A stretch of 64,000 bases of DNA from Pseudomonas songnenensis (GCF_003696315.1 NZ_RFFN01000001.1:434001-498000); one strand, 5' to 3'; shown: positions 1 to 9,188, counted from the first letter of the stretch. Program-made: numbers and translations. Notes: generated from the letters alone by a model not told the origin.

Positions 1-187
1 CACGGGTGACGGGGATGGTGTTGCGGTACGGCGTGGTGATGCCGTAGGGCAGCGGAGTGCCGCTACGTGTGGCCAGTTCGCCCATCCGGGTCATCAGGTA
101 GTGAGCGCGGTCTTCACCCTCGCGGTCGAGGACGGACTCGAGGGCGTCCAGCCATTCCTGGGTTTCGACGGGATCGAGATCTTGCAT
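1..187 (-). CDS. aceE: pyruvate dehydrogenase E1 component, N-terminal fragment
   Basis: The first 62 codons of the E1 subunit of the pyruvate dehydrogenase complex, which decarboxylates pyruvate with thiamine diphosphate and passes the acetyl group to AceF. Read on the minus strand from the ATG at 187 the protein begins MQDLDPVETQEWLDALESVL and continues through DREGEDRAHYL and a GITTPYRNTIPVTR segment, which is the typical Pseudomonas AceE amino terminus. A GGAG lies 8 bases before the start. A second in-frame ATG four codons upstream would give MEQAMQDL. The gene runs off the left edge, so no catalytic residues are visible. It is divergent from glnE, the same arrangement as in P. aeruginosa. 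Confidence 0.93.
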   Translation of the reverse strand, partial: MQDLDPVETQEWLDALESVLDREGEDRAHYLMTRMGELATRSGTPLPYGITTPYRNTIPVTR

Positions 188-299
188 GGCTTGCTCCATG
201 GCGGAAAGGCTTCCAGAATCGGTCGCCTGTTCGCTACCGGCTTTGTGGGCCGGTGCGTGTAATGTTCTTGGACGAATGCCGGGGGTAGGACCGGGCGCC

Positions 300-314
300 T
301 GTAGTTTTACTACA
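300..314. promoter_or_regulatory. operator-like palindrome, site 1
   Basis: TGTAGTTTTACTACA is a perfect inverted repeat (TGTAGT-TTT-ACTACA) in the gap between aceE and glnE. Its GT-TTT-AC core has the GT-N3-AC geometry of operators of FadR-subfamily GntR regulators, the group that includes PdhR and LldR. That a PdhR-like regulator of aceE binds here is inference. Confidence 0.55.
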
Positions 315-350
315 AAAACGCGCCGGGATCAGCCCCCTGAAATACTCTTT

Positions 351-365
351 AGTAGTAAAACTACA
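351..365. promoter_or_regulatory. operator-like palindrome, site 2
   Basis: AGTAGTAAAACTACA repeats site 1 (300-314) with one outer-base mismatch. The two centres are 51 bases apart, close to five helical turns, so two bound dimers would lie on the same DNA face. It probably serves the aceE promoter, but it could also affect glnE. Confidence 0.5.
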
Positions 366-453
366 GATCAGCGGCGCTGGCATTTTCCTGAAAAAGGCTT
401 ATGCGAGGCTCTGGATCGCGGTCTACCGTACTGCTGTCGTGAAGGAAACCACA

Positions 454-3399
454 ATGAGTCTGCCCCCGCTGGTTGCATTGCCGTCCTCGCTCCTGCCTTT
501 TGTCAGTCGAGCCGAAGAGTCGTTCCTCGCTGCTGCCGGCAGCCTGTCGGAAGCGCTTGCGGCACGTTGTCACGTCTGGTTGGCTGAGCAGCGTGAGGCG
601 TTCAGTCGGGTCTGTGCAGCGAGCGACTTCGTCAGCGAACAGGTTAGTCGAGATCCGCAGATGCTGCTGCAGCTGGCCGAGCTGGGCTGGCTGGAACGGT
701 CGCTGGAGGCTGGCGAGATGCGCGAAGCGCTGAGCGAGCTGGTCGGTGCCTGCGACAACGAAGACGCCTTGGCGCTTACCTTGCGCCGCTTTCGCAATCG
801 CCAGCAGGTGCGCATCATCTGGCGCGACCTGACTCGCCGGGCCGATCTTGCTGAAACCTGCCGCGATCTCTCCGATCTCGCCGATGCCTCCGTCGATCTG
901 GCCTATCACTGGCTGTACGTACGTCATTGCGATCAGTTCGGCGTGCCGACCGGGCGGCGCAGCGGCCACCCGCAGCATATGGTGATCCTGGGGATGGGCA
1001 AGCTGGGCGCCCACGAGTTGAATCTCTCTTCCGACATCGACCTGATCTTCGGCTATCCGGAGGGCGGTGAGACCGTCGGCGCCAAGCGCTCGCTGGACAA
1101 CCAGGAATTCTTCGTCCGCCTTGGTCAGCGGCTGATCAAGGCGCTGGATGCAATCACCGTCGATGGCTTTGCCTTCCGCGTCGATATGCGCCTGCGTCCG
1201 TACGGCTCGTCCGGGCCGCTGGTCTACAGCTTCAATGCGCTGGAGCAGTACTACCAGGATCAGGGGCGCGACTGGGAACGCTACGCGATGATCAAGGCGC
1301 GCGTCATTGGCGGCGATCAGCAGGCCGGCAAGGAGCTGCTGGAGATGTTGCGGCCCTTCGTCTATCGCCGCTACCTGGATTTCTCGGCGATCGAAGCGTT
1401 GCGCACGATGAAGCAGCTGATCCAGCAGGAAGTCCGGCGCAAGGGTATGGCCGCCAATATCAAGCTCGGTGCCGGTGGTATCCGTGAAGTCGAGTTCATC
1501 GCTCAGGCCTTTCAGTTGATCCATGGCGGGCGTGATCTCAGCCTGCAGCAACGGCCTCTGCTCGGCGTGCTGGCCACCCTCGAAGGGCAGGGCTATTTGC
1601 CGGCCGCGGCGGTCGCCGAGCTGCGCGAAGGCTACGAGTTCCTGCGCTACACCGAGCATGCGCTGCAGGCCATCGCCGATCGGCAGACGCAGATGCTGCC
1701 GGAAAGCGAAGTCGACTGCGCGCGCGTCGCCTTCATGCTCGGCTTCGACAGCTGGCAGACCTTTCACGAGCGACTCCTGCACTGGCGTGGGCGCATCGAC
1801 TGGCATTTCCATCAGGTGATTGCCGACCCAGACGAGGATGAAGCTGCCGAAGGCGATGCGCTGGTCGGTGGTGAGTGGCTGCCGCTGTGGGAGCAGGACT
1901 GGGACGAGGAATTCGCCTGCCGCCAGTTGTCCGAGGCGGGCTTTCGCGACGGCCAGGGCGCCTGCCAGCGGCTCGCCGCGCTGCGCAACGCCAGCCAGGT
2001 ACGCACCATGCAGCGCCTCGGTCGCGAGCGTCTGGATGCCTTCATTCCTCGGCTGCTGGCGCAGACTGTCGAGCAGGCCGACCCCGATCTCGTGCTCGAG
2101 CGTGTGCTGCCGCTGGTGGAAGCGGTCGCCCGGCGTTCGGCCTATCTCGTATTGCTGACCGAAAACCCTGGGGCGCTGCAGCGACTGCTCGAGCTCTGCG
2201 CGGCCAGCCCGTGGATCGCCGAGCAGATTGCACGCTTCCCGCTGTTGCTCGACGAGCTGCTCAACGCCGGTCGTCTGTACAGCCCGCCGCTGGCGCCGGA
2301 ACTGGCGGCTGAGTTGCGCGAACGGCTGATGCGCATTCCCGAGGATGACCTGGAGCAGCAGATGGAGGCGCTGCGGCATTTCAAGCTGGCGCACCGGCTG
2401 CGGGTCGCCGCTTCGGAAATCGCCGGGACGCTGCCCTTGATGAAGGTCAGCGACTACCTGACTTGGCTGGCCGAGGCGATCCTGCAGGAAGTGTTGACCC
2501 TCGCCTGGCGCCACACCGTCGCGCGTCATGGCCAGCCGCAGCGTAGCGATGGCACGCTCTGCGATCCGGCGTTCGTCATCGTCGGTTACGGCAAGGTCGG
2601 TGGCATCGAGCTCGGGCATGGTTCGGATCTGGATCTGGTGTTCATCCACGACGGCGACCCCGCCGCCGAGACCAATGGTGCCAAGCCCATCGACACCGCG
2701 CAGTTCTTCACTCGTCTGGGCCAGCGCATCATCCATCTGCTGACGACTCAGACCACCTCCGGCCAGCTCTACGAAGTGGACATGCGCCTGCGCCCGTCCG
2801 GCGCTTCCGGGCTGCTGGTCAGCTCGCTGGGCGCCTTCGAGCGCTACCAGAGCCAGGAGGCCTGGACCTGGGAACACCAGGCGTTGGTGCGCGCGCGGGT
2901 GCTGGTCGGCTGCCCGCAGCTGACGGCCGACTTCGAGCGGGTGCGCGCCGGTGTGTTGGGTCGCGAACGCGATCTCGAGGCGCTGCGCCGCGAGGTCAGC
3001 GAGATGCGCGCGAAGATGCGCGACAACCTCGGTACCCGCGCGACGCACGCGGGAACCGCCGAGCAGGCTTTCGACGCCGCTGCCGAGTTCAATCTCAAGC
3101 AGGACGCCGGTGGTATCGTGGATATCGAATTTATGGTGCAATACGCGGCTTTGGCGTGGTCGCACCAGCATCCCGAACTGCTGCGCTATACCGATAACAT
3201 CCGCATTCTCGATGGGTTGGAGCAGGCCGGGTTGATGACCGGCGATGAGGTGCGGCTGCTGCAGGACGCCTACAAGGCGTACCGTGCCGCGGCCCACCGG
3301 CAATCACTGCAGAAGCAGCCCGGAGTGGTGAGTGGGGATCAATTCCACGACGAGCGTCGCGCAGTCATGCGGATCTGGCGCGAGCTGGGGCTCAGCTGA
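454..3399 (+). CDS. glnE: bifunctional glutamine synthetase adenylyltransferase/deadenylase
   Basis: This cytosolic enzyme adds AMP to, and removes it from, glutamine synthetase in response to PII and glutamine. The 981-residue protein has the family's two nucleotidyltransferase domains. Near residue 180 is the deadenylylase motif GMGKLGAHELNLSSDIDL; near residue 710 is the adenylylase motif GYGKVGGIELGHGSDLDL. Each carries the paired Asp metal ligands. I chose ATG 454 over the in-frame GTG at 439 because AAGGAAA sits 6 bases upstream and the resulting MSLPPL start and length match the family. It is divergent from aceE and followed after 48 bases by ilvE. A long open frame on the opposite strand is only codon-bias shadow. 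Confidence 0.97.
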   Translation: MSLPPLVALPSSLLPFVSRAEESFLAAAGSLSEALAARCHVWLAEQREAFSRVCAASDFVSEQVSRDPQMLLQLAELGWLERSLEAGEMREALSELVGACDNEDALALTLRRFRNRQQVRIIWRDLTRRADLAETCRDLSDLADASVDLAYHWLYVRHCDQFGVPTGRRSGHPQHMVILGMGKLGAHELNLSSDIDLIFGYPEGGETVGAKRSLDNQEFFVRLGQRLIKALDAITVDGFAFRVDMRLRPYGSSGPLVYSFNALEQYYQDQGRDWERYAMIKARVIGGDQQAGKELLEMLRPFVYRRYLDFSAIEALRTMKQLIQQEVRRKGMAANIKLGAGGIREVEFIAQAFQLIHGGRDLSLQQRPLLGVLATLEGQGYLPAAAVAELREGYEFLRYTEHALQAIADRQTQMLPESEVDCARVAFMLGFDSWQTFHERLLHWRGRIDWHFHQVIADPDEDEAAEGDALVGGEWLPLWEQDWDEEFACRQLSEAGFRDGQGACQRLAALRNASQVRTMQRLGRERLDAFIPRLLAQTVEQADPDLVLERVLPLVEAVARRSAYLVLLTENPGALQRLLELCAASPWIAEQIARFPLLLDELLNAGRLYSPPLAPELAAELRERLMRIPEDDLEQQMEALRHFKLAHRLRVAASEIAGTLPLMKVSDYLTWLAEAILQEVLTLAWRHTVARHGQPQRSDGTLCDPAFVIVGYGKVGGIELGHGSDLDLVFIHDGDPAAETNGAKPIDTAQFFTRLGQRIIHLLTTQTTSGQLYEVDMRLRPSGASGLLVSSLGAFERYQSQEAWTWEHQALVRARVLVGCPQLTADFERVRAGVLGRERDLEALRREVSEMRAKMRDNLGTRATHAGTAEQAFDAAAEFNLKQDAGGIVDIEFMVQYAALAWSHQHPELLRYTDNIRILDGLEQAGLMTGDEVRLLQDAYKAYRAAAHRQSLQKQPGVVSGDQFHDERRAVMRIWRELGLS

Positions 3400-3447
3400 G
3401 CCCGCGTCGGGCTACCGAGCAATATCGAATTCTGAGGAGCTGGCAAG

Positions 3448-4371
3448 ATGTCGATGGCCGATCGTGATGGCGTCATCTGGTATGACGGCGAACTGGTGCA
3501 GTGGCGCGATGCGACCACCCATGTGCTGACCCATACCCTGCACTACGGCATGGGCGTGTTCGAAGGTGTTCGCGCCTACAACACCCCGGACGGCACGGCG
3601 ATCTTCCGCCTGCAGGCGCACACCGACCGCCTGTTCGATTCGGCGCACATCATGAACATGCCGATGCCGTACTCGAAGGAAGAGATCAACGAGGCGACCC
3701 GCGCCGCAGTGCGCGAGAACAACCTGGAAAGCGCCTACATCCGCCCGATGGTGTTCTACGGAAGCGAAGGCATGGGCCTGCGCGCCAGCGGTCTGAAGGT
3801 GCACGTGATCGTCGCGGCCTGGCACTGGGGCGCCTACATGGGCGACGAGGCGCTTGAGCTGGGCATCAAGGTGCGCACCAGTTCCTTCACCCGCCACCAC
3901 GTCAACATCACCATGACCCGCGCCAAGTCCAACGGTGCCTACATCAACTCGATGCTGGCCCTGCAGGAAGCCATTTCCGGCGGCGCCGACGAAGCGCTGA
4001 TGCTGGACCCCGAAGGCTACGTGGCCGAGGGCTCGGGCGAGAACATCTTCATCATCAAGGATGGCGTGATCTACACCCCGGAAGTCACCGCCTGCCTGAA
4101 CGGCATCACCCGCGGCACCGTGCTGACCCTGGCCGCCGAACACGGCCTGAAGGTGGTCGAGAAGCGCATCACCCGCGACGAGGTGTACATCGCCGACGAA
4201 GCCTTCTTCACCGGTACCGCCGCCGAAGTCACGCCGATCCGCGAAGTGGACGGCCGCGCCATTGGTATCGGCCGTCGCGGCCCGATCACCGAGAAGCTGC
4301 AGAAAGCCTACTTCGATCTGGTCACCGGCAAGACTGATGCCCACGCCGAATGGCGGACCCTGGTCAAGTAA
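3448..4371 (+). CDS. ilvE: branched-chain amino acid aminotransferase
   Basis: A PLP enzyme that transaminates the 2-oxo acids of leucine, isoleucine and valine with glutamate. The 307 residues are normal length for a class IV (D-amino acid transferase-like) fold. Visible are HTLHYGMGVFEGVRAY near residues 29-44, the PLP lysine K160 in TMTRAKSNGAYINS, and EGSGENIFI in the cofactor-binding region. GAGGAG lies about 10 bases before the ATG. The gene follows glnE on the same strand, as in P. aeruginosa, and is separated from the LPS operon by a long imperfect hairpin. Confidence 0.97.
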   Translation: MSMADRDGVIWYDGELVQWRDATTHVLTHTLHYGMGVFEGVRAYNTPDGTAIFRLQAHTDRLFDSAHIMNMPMPYSKEEINEATRAAVRENNLESAYIRPMVFYGSEGMGLRASGLKVHVIVAAWHWGAYMGDEALELGIKVRTSSFTRHHVNITMTRAKSNGAYINSMLALQEAISGGADEALMLDPEGYVAEGSGENIFIIKDGVIYTPEVTACLNGITRGTVLTLAAEHGLKVVEKRITRDEVYIADEAFFTGTAAEVTPIREVDGRAIGIGRRGPITEKLQKAYFDLVTGKTDAHAEWRTLVK

Positions 4372-4378
4372 GCCTGGC

Positions 4379-4425
4379 GCTGGAAGCCGGCAACGCATGA
4401 CTCGCTTGCCGGCCACGCTTCCAGC
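4379..4425 (+). terminator. imperfect hairpin between ilvE and waaF
   Basis: GCTGGAAGC at 4379-4387 pairs with GCTTCCAGC at 4417-4425, and CGGCAA pairs with TTGCCG inside it, leaving one small bulge. No T tract follows, so it could be a weak terminator, a processing site or an mRNA stabiliser separating ilvE from the LPS core operon. Confidence 0.35.
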
Positions 4426-4449
4426 CCCTCAGCTTATGGCTTAGAGCTT

Positions 4450-5484
4450 ATGAACATACTGATCGTAGGACCCAGCTGGGTTGGCGACATGGTGATGGCG
4501 CAGACGCTGTTCGTCTGCCTGAAACAGCGCCATCCCGACTGCCAGATCGACGTGCTGGCGCCCGAGTGGAGCCGGCCGATTCTCGAGCGCATGCCCGAGG
4601 TACGCCAGGCACTGACCTTTCCGGTCGGGCACGGCGTGCTCGACATGGCGACCCGGCGCAAGGTTGCGCAGAGCCTGCGCGGTCAGTACCAGCAGGCGAT
4701 CCTGCTGCCCAACTCCCTGAAGTCGGCGCTGGTGCCGTTCTTCGCCGGTATCCCCAAGCGCACGGGCTGGCGCGGCGAGATGCGTTTCGGCCTGCTCAAC
4801 GACATGCGCAAGCTCGACAAGCAGCGCTACCCGCTGATGATCGAGCGCTTCATGGCGCTGGCCTTCGAGCCGGGCGCCGAGCTGCCCAAGCCGTATCCGA
4901 ACCCCTCGCTGCGCATCGACACCGCGACTCGCGATGCCGCTCTGGCACGTTTCGGCCTGAGTCTGGACCGGCCGGTGCTGGCGCTGTGCCCCGGTGCCGA
5001 GTTCGGTGAATCCAAACGCTGGCCGGCGGAACACTTCGCCAAGGTGGCCGAGCTGAAAATCCGGGACGGCTGGCAGGTCTGGCTGTTCGGCTCTAAGAAC
5101 GATCACCCGGTCGGCGAGCAGATTCTCGAGCGGTTGATTCCGGGGTTGCGCGAAGAGGCGGTGAACCTCGCCGGGCAGACCAGTCTGGCCGAGGCGATCG
5201 ATCTGCTGTCCTGCGCCGATGCCGTGGTGTCCAACGACTCCGGTCTGATGCATGTCTCCGCAGCGCTCAGCCGGCCGTTGGCGGCGGTCTATGGTTCCAC
5301 CTCGCCAGCCTTCACCCCGCCGCTTTCCGAGCAGGTCGAAGTGGTGCGCCTGGGGCTCGACTGCAGCCCCTGTTTCGAGCGCACCTGCCGCTTCGGCCAC
5401 AACAATTGCATGCGCGAGCTGAAGCCGCGCGCGGTGATCGAGGCGCTGGATCGTCTGGTCCCGCAGTCGGTCGAGGTACGCTGA
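4450..5484 (+). CDS. waaF: ADP-heptose:LPS heptosyltransferase II
   Basis: This GT9 enzyme adds the second L-glycero-D-manno-heptose to the LPS inner core on the cytoplasmic face of the inner membrane. The 344-residue protein starts MNILIVGPSWVGDMVMAQ, the usual WaaF amino terminus. It also shows LCPGAEFGESKRWP near residues 180-193 and the ADP-heptose binding stretch NDSGLMHVSAAL near 260. It is the first gene of the tight operon waaF-waaC-waaG-waaP. Its TGA is followed with no gap by the TTG start of waaC, so the two are probably translationally coupled. Confidence 0.96.
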   Translation: MNILIVGPSWVGDMVMAQTLFVCLKQRHPDCQIDVLAPEWSRPILERMPEVRQALTFPVGHGVLDMATRRKVAQSLRGQYQQAILLPNSLKSALVPFFAGIPKRTGWRGEMRFGLLNDMRKLDKQRYPLMIERFMALAFEPGAELPKPYPNPSLRIDTATRDAALARFGLSLDRPVLALCPGAEFGESKRWPAEHFAKVAELKIRDGWQVWLFGSKNDHPVGEQILERLIPGLREEAVNLAGQTSLAEAIDLLSCADAVVSNDSGLMHVSAALSRPLAAVYGSTSPAFTPPLSEQVEVVRLGLDCSPCFERTCRFGHNNCMRELKPRAVIEALDRLVPQSVEVR

Positions 5485-6486
5485 TTGAAGGTCCTGCTGG
5501 TCAAGACCTCGTCGCTGGGCGATGTCGTGCATACCCTGCCGGCCCTGACCGATGCGCAGCGGGCGCTGCCCGGCATCCAGTTCGACTGGGTGGTGGAGGA
5601 GGGCTTCGCCGAGATTCCGGCCTGGCATCCGGCGGTGGCCCAGGTGATCCCGGTAGCGATTCGTCGCTGGCGCAAGCACCCGCTGCAGACCCTGCGCAAC
5701 GGTGAATGGCAGCGCTTCAAGGCACGCCTGCGGGAAGGCCGTTACGACCTGGTGATCGATGCCCAGGGCTTGCTGAAAAGCGCCTGGCTGACCCGCTACG
5801 TCAAGGCTCCGGTCGCCGGATTGGACCGGGACTCCGCGCGTGAGCCCATCGCCGCACGCTTCTATGACCGATGCTACGCAGTGCCGCGTGACCAGCATGC
5901 GCTGGAGCGGGTGCGTCAGCTGTTCGCTCAGGCGCTCGCTTATGCGCTGCCGCAGGATGTTGCCGACTACGGGCTCGATCGCGAGCAGATGGCGGCGCCC
6001 AGCGCCCAGCCCTACCTGCTGTTTCTGCACGGCACCACCTGGCCGAGCAAGCACTGGCCGGAAGCCTATTGGCGCGAGCTGGCCGAGCGCATGAGCGATT
6101 TCGGCTGGGCGATCCGCCTGCCGTGGGGCAATGCCGAGGAGAAGGCGCGGGCCGAACGCATCGTCAGCGGCATAGCCAACGCCGCGGTGCTGCCGAAGCT
6201 CAATCTTGCCGGTGTCGCCCGGGTCATCGCCGGTGCACGCGCCTGCGTCGCGGTGGACACCGGTCTCGGCCACCTGGCCGCGGCGCTGGATGTGCCGAGC
6301 ATTTCGCTTTATGGTCCGACCCTGCCCGGGCGAGTCGGCGCCTATGGGCGCTCTCAGGTGCACCTGTGCGCGAGCGGGCCGAATGCCGGTCGCGGTGATC
6401 GGCATAAGCCCTGTTTCGACGATTTGCGCCCCGAGCGCGTCGTCACCGAACTGAAAGCCCTGCTGCGGGCCCCGGAGTCCGTCTGA
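5485..6486 (+). CDS. waaC: LPS heptosyltransferase I
   Basis: This GT9 enzyme transfers the first heptose from ADP-heptose to KDO2-lipid A. The 333-residue protein begins MKVLLVKTSSLGDVVHTLPA, the near-invariant WaaC start, which forces use of the TTG at 5485 directly after the waaF stop. LHGTTWPSKHWPE near residue 176 and DTGLGHLAAAL near 257 are the nucleotide-sugar binding regions. Its TGA overlaps the waaG ATG by one base (TGATG), again suggesting coupled translation. WaaC and WaaF share the GT9 fold but differ clearly at their amino termini, so the assignment of which is which is firm. Confidence 0.96.
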   Translation: MKVLLVKTSSLGDVVHTLPALTDAQRALPGIQFDWVVEEGFAEIPAWHPAVAQVIPVAIRRWRKHPLQTLRNGEWQRFKARLREGRYDLVIDAQGLLKSAWLTRYVKAPVAGLDRDSAREPIAARFYDRCYAVPRDQHALERVRQLFAQALAYALPQDVADYGLDREQMAAPSAQPYLLFLHGTTWPSKHWPEAYWRELAERMSDFGWAIRLPWGNAEEKARAERIVSGIANAAVLPKLNLAGVARVIAGARACVAVDTGLGHLAAALDVPSISLYGPTLPGRVGAYGRSQVHLCASGPNAGRGDRHKPCFDDLRPERVVTELKALLRAPESV

Positions 6487-7607
6487 TGCAACTGGCGTTC
6501 ATTCTCTACAAGTACTTTCCCTTTGGCGGGCTGCAGCGCGATTTCATGCGCATTGCCCTCGAATGCCAGCGTCGCGGCCACTCGATCCGCGTCTACGCGA
6601 TGATCTGGGAAGGTGACGTGCCTGAAGGCTTCGAGGTACTGATCGTCCCGGTAAAGGCGCTGTTCAACCACACCCGCAACGAGCGCTTCACTGTCTGGGT
6701 CGAGGCGGATCTGGCCAAGCGGCCGGTCGACCGCGTGATCGGCTTCAACAAGATGCCCGGGCTCGATGTGTACTACGCCGCCGACCCTTGCTTCGAGGAC
6801 AAGGCGCAGACGCTGCGCAACCCGATCTATCGGCGCTGGGGGCGCTACAAACACTTCGCCGAGTACGAGCGCGCGGTGTTCGCGCCCGAGGCGAAGACCG
6901 AAATCCTGATGATCTCCGAGGTGCAGCAGTCGCTGTTCGTCAAGCACTACGCCACACCCGCCGAACGCTTTCACCTGTTGCCGCCGGGCATCGCCCAGGA
7001 TCGCCGCGCGCCGGCCAATGCCGCGCAGATCCGTGCCGAGTTCCGCGAGGAGTTCGAAGTGCGGCCCGAGGAGCTGCTGTTGGTGCAGATCGGTTCAGGT
7101 TTCAAGACCAAGGGTCTGGACCGCAGTCTCAAAGCGCTTGCCGCATTGCCGCGCGAACTGAGCCAGCGCACCCGGCTGCTGGTGATCGGTCAGGACGATC
7201 CCAAGCCGTTCAAGCTGCAGGCCAAGGCGCTGGGCGTTTCCGGCATGGTCGAGTTTCTCAAGGGGCGTAGCGACATTCCGCGCTTTCTGCTCGGTGCCGA
7301 TCTGCTGATCCATCCGGCCTATAACGAAAATACCGGCACCGTGTTGCTCGAGGCGCTGGTCGCCGGGCTGCCGGTGCTGGTCAGCGATGTGTGCGGCTAT
7401 GCCCACTACATCGCCGATGCCGATTGCGGTCGCGTGGTGCCCAGCCCCTTCGAGCAGCAGATGCTCGACCTGATGCTGGCGCAGATGCTCGCCGATGACG
7501 CGCAGCGCTCGGCCTGGAGCCGCAACGCGCTGGCCTTTGCCGAGACGGCCGATCTCTACTCGATGCCGCAGAAGGCCGCCGACGTGATTCTCGGGGAAAA
7601 CGCATGA
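6486..7607 (+). CDS. waaG: LPS core glycosyltransferase WaaG (GT4)
   Basis: This GT-B, family 4 enzyme adds the first outer-core hexose to heptose II; in Pseudomonas that sugar is galactosamine. It is 373 residues and starts MQLAFILYKYFPFGGLQRD, the typical WaaG opening. GSGFKTKGLDRSLKAL near residue 202 and the donor-binding EX7E motif ENTGTVLLE near 282-290 are visible. It lies between waaC and waaP, the conserved Pseudomonas order. The donor specificity is taken from the family, not read from the sequence. Confidence 0.95.
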   Translation: MQLAFILYKYFPFGGLQRDFMRIALECQRRGHSIRVYAMIWEGDVPEGFEVLIVPVKALFNHTRNERFTVWVEADLAKRPVDRVIGFNKMPGLDVYYAADPCFEDKAQTLRNPIYRRWGRYKHFAEYERAVFAPEAKTEILMISEVQQSLFVKHYATPAERFHLLPPGIAQDRRAPANAAQIRAEFREEFEVRPEELLLVQIGSGFKTKGLDRSLKALAALPRELSQRTRLLVIGQDDPKPFKLQAKALGVSGMVEFLKGRSDIPRFLLGADLLIHPAYNENTGTVLLEALVAGLPVLVSDVCGYAHYIADADCGRVVPSPFEQQMLDLMLAQMLADDAQRSAWSRNALAFAETADLYSMPQKAADVILGENA

Positions 7608-7647
7608 GCGTCGTGTGTCTCCTGCGGGCGCCGTCATTGGGGGCACC

Positions 7648-8454
7648 ATGCGCCTGATGCTGACAGAGCCGTTCGAAAGCCTGTGGCAGGGCAAGGACCC
7701 CTTCGAAGAGGTCGAGCGTCTGCAGGGCCAGGTCTACCGGGAACTGGAAGGTCGCCGCACGCTGCGTACCGAGGTTGCCGGGCGCGGTTACTTCGTCAAG
7801 ATTCATCGCGGCATCGGCTGGGGCGAGATTGCCAAGAACCTGCTCACGGCCAAGGCGCCCGTGCTTGGTGCGGGCCAAGAGTGGCGAGCGATCCAGCGGC
7901 TGCAAGAAGTGGGTGTGCCGACCATGACCGCGGTGGCTTACGGCGAACGCGGGGGCAATCCGGCCAGCCAGCACTCGTTCATCATCACGGAAGAGCTGGC
8001 GCCGACTGTCAGCCTCGAGGATTTCTCGGCTAACTGGCGCGACCAGCCGCCACGGCCGGCACTCAAGCGCGCCCTGATCGCCGAAGTCGCCCGCATGGCC
8101 GGCACCATGCACCGCGCCGGGGTCAACCACCGCGATTTCTACATCTGCCACTTTCTGCTGCATACAGACAGGCCGGTGACAGCAAGTGACTTCCGCCTGT
8201 CGCTGATCGACCTGCACCGCGCCCAGACTCGCACTCACACACCTGTTCGCTGGCGCAACAAGGACCTGGCCGGGCTGTACTTCTCGGCCCTCGAGATCGG
8301 CCTGACCCGAGGTGACAAGCTGCGCTTTCTGCGTGATTACTTCCAGCGGCCGCTGCGTGAAGTCCTGCGCGACGAGGCTGCCTTGCTGGCGTGGCTGCAG
8401 CGCAGGGCGGAAAAGCTACTGGATCGTAAGCAGCGCTACGGGGATGCGCTTTGA
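7648..8454 (+). CDS. waaP: LPS core heptose(I) kinase WaaP
   Basis: This kinase phosphorylates heptose I of the inner core. In P. aeruginosa it is essential for viability because core phosphates hold the outer membrane together. I chose ATG 7648 (MRLMLTEPF) over the in-frame GTG at 7615 because it matches the known WaaP start. With that start the catalytic Asp falls at residue 163 (VNHRDFYICHF), the same position as reported for P. aeruginosa WaaP. K51 in YFVKIH is the ATP-site lysine and LSLIDLHRAQ carries the metal-binding Asp. The protein is 268 residues. Its TGA overlaps the start of the next kinase gene. Confidence 0.95.
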   Translation: MRLMLTEPFESLWQGKDPFEEVERLQGQVYRELEGRRTLRTEVAGRGYFVKIHRGIGWGEIAKNLLTAKAPVLGAGQEWRAIQRLQEVGVPTMTAVAYGERGGNPASQHSFIITEELAPTVSLEDFSANWRDQPPRPALKRALIAEVARMAGTMHRAGVNHRDFYICHFLLHTDRPVTASDFRLSLIDLHRAQTRTHTPVRWRNKDLAGLYFSALEIGLTRGDKLRFLRDYFQRPLREVLRDEAALLAWLQRRAEKLLDRKQRYGDAL

Positions 8455-9188
8455 TGGCCGGTTGGACGCTGGACCCTGCGTACGCCGACCTGCATGATGA
8501 TTTCGGCAGTCTCGCAAGCGTGTTCGCGCTGGAAGGTGAACGGCTTACCAAGGACCCACTTTCAGAAGTCATTCGTGTCGAGCGCAACGGGGTGCGCTAT
8601 TACGTGAAACGCTATTCCGGTGCGGGCAAAGGCCTGCGGCGTTACCTCGGGCGCCCGCGGGTCAAGGCGGAGTGGCAGAACCTGATGCTTTTTCGCCGTT
8701 GGGGCATCCCCACTGCGCCGATCGTGGCTTATGGCATGGAGCGGCGCGGCGGTGCTTTTCTCCGTGGCGCCCTGATAACGCGTGAGCTGGAGCAAACCGA
8801 TGATCTGGCTTTGCTGGCGGCCACTCACGATGCCCGTCTCCGCGATCCGCGCTGGGTGCAGGAGGTCAGCCTGCAATTGGCGCGCTCGACACGAGCGATG
8901 CACGATCGGGGCTTTGCCCATAATGACCTCAAGTGGCGCAACCTGCTCGTCGATCCGCAGCGTCGTCTGTATCTGATCGACTGCCCTACGGGTGCCTTCT
9001 GGCATGGTCCGTTTCTGCAGCGGCGTATCGTCAAAGACCTGGCATGTCTGGACAAGGTGGCCAAGTACCAGCTCAGCCGAACCCAGCGCCTGCGGTTCTA
9101 TCTGCAGTATTGCCAGCGAAAGCGACTGGTTGACAAGGACAAGCCGCGCATCCGGCAGATTCTGAATTATTTCCAGGGGCGGGAATGA
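8454..9188 (+). CDS. wapP: LPS core kinase, WapP-like
   Basis: A small 244-residue kinase-fold protein of the RfaP/BUD32-like group, in the position of P. aeruginosa PA5008 (WapP), thought to phosphorylate core heptose. All key residues are present: K52 in YYVKRY, the catalytic loop FAHNDLKWRNLL with D158 and N163, and the DFG-equivalent D176 in LIDCP. The ATG at 8454 overlaps the waaP TGA (TTTGATGG); a TTG one codon earlier is the alternative. The 3' end overlaps the next gene by four bases (ATGA). The exact phosphorylation site cannot be read from the sequence. Confidence 0.8.
   Translation: MAGWTLDPAYADLHDDFGSLASVFALEGERLTKDPLSEVIRVERNGVRYYVKRYSGAGKGLRRYLGRPRVKAEWQNLMLFRRWGIPTAPIVAYGMERRGGAFLRGALITRELEQTDDLALLAATHDARLRDPRWVQEVSLQLARSTRAMHDRGFAHNDLKWRNLLVDPQRRLYLIDCPTGAFWHGPFLQRRIVKDLACLDKVAKYQLSRTQRLRFYLQYCQRKRLVDKDKPRIRQILNYFQGRE

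Noticed and set aside
361-3303. 980-codon open frame on the minus strand across glnE
   Set aside because: It mirrors a high-GC coding gene in the opposite strand, has no recognisable domain and contains low-complexity Gln/Leu/Arg stretches typical of codon-bias shadow.
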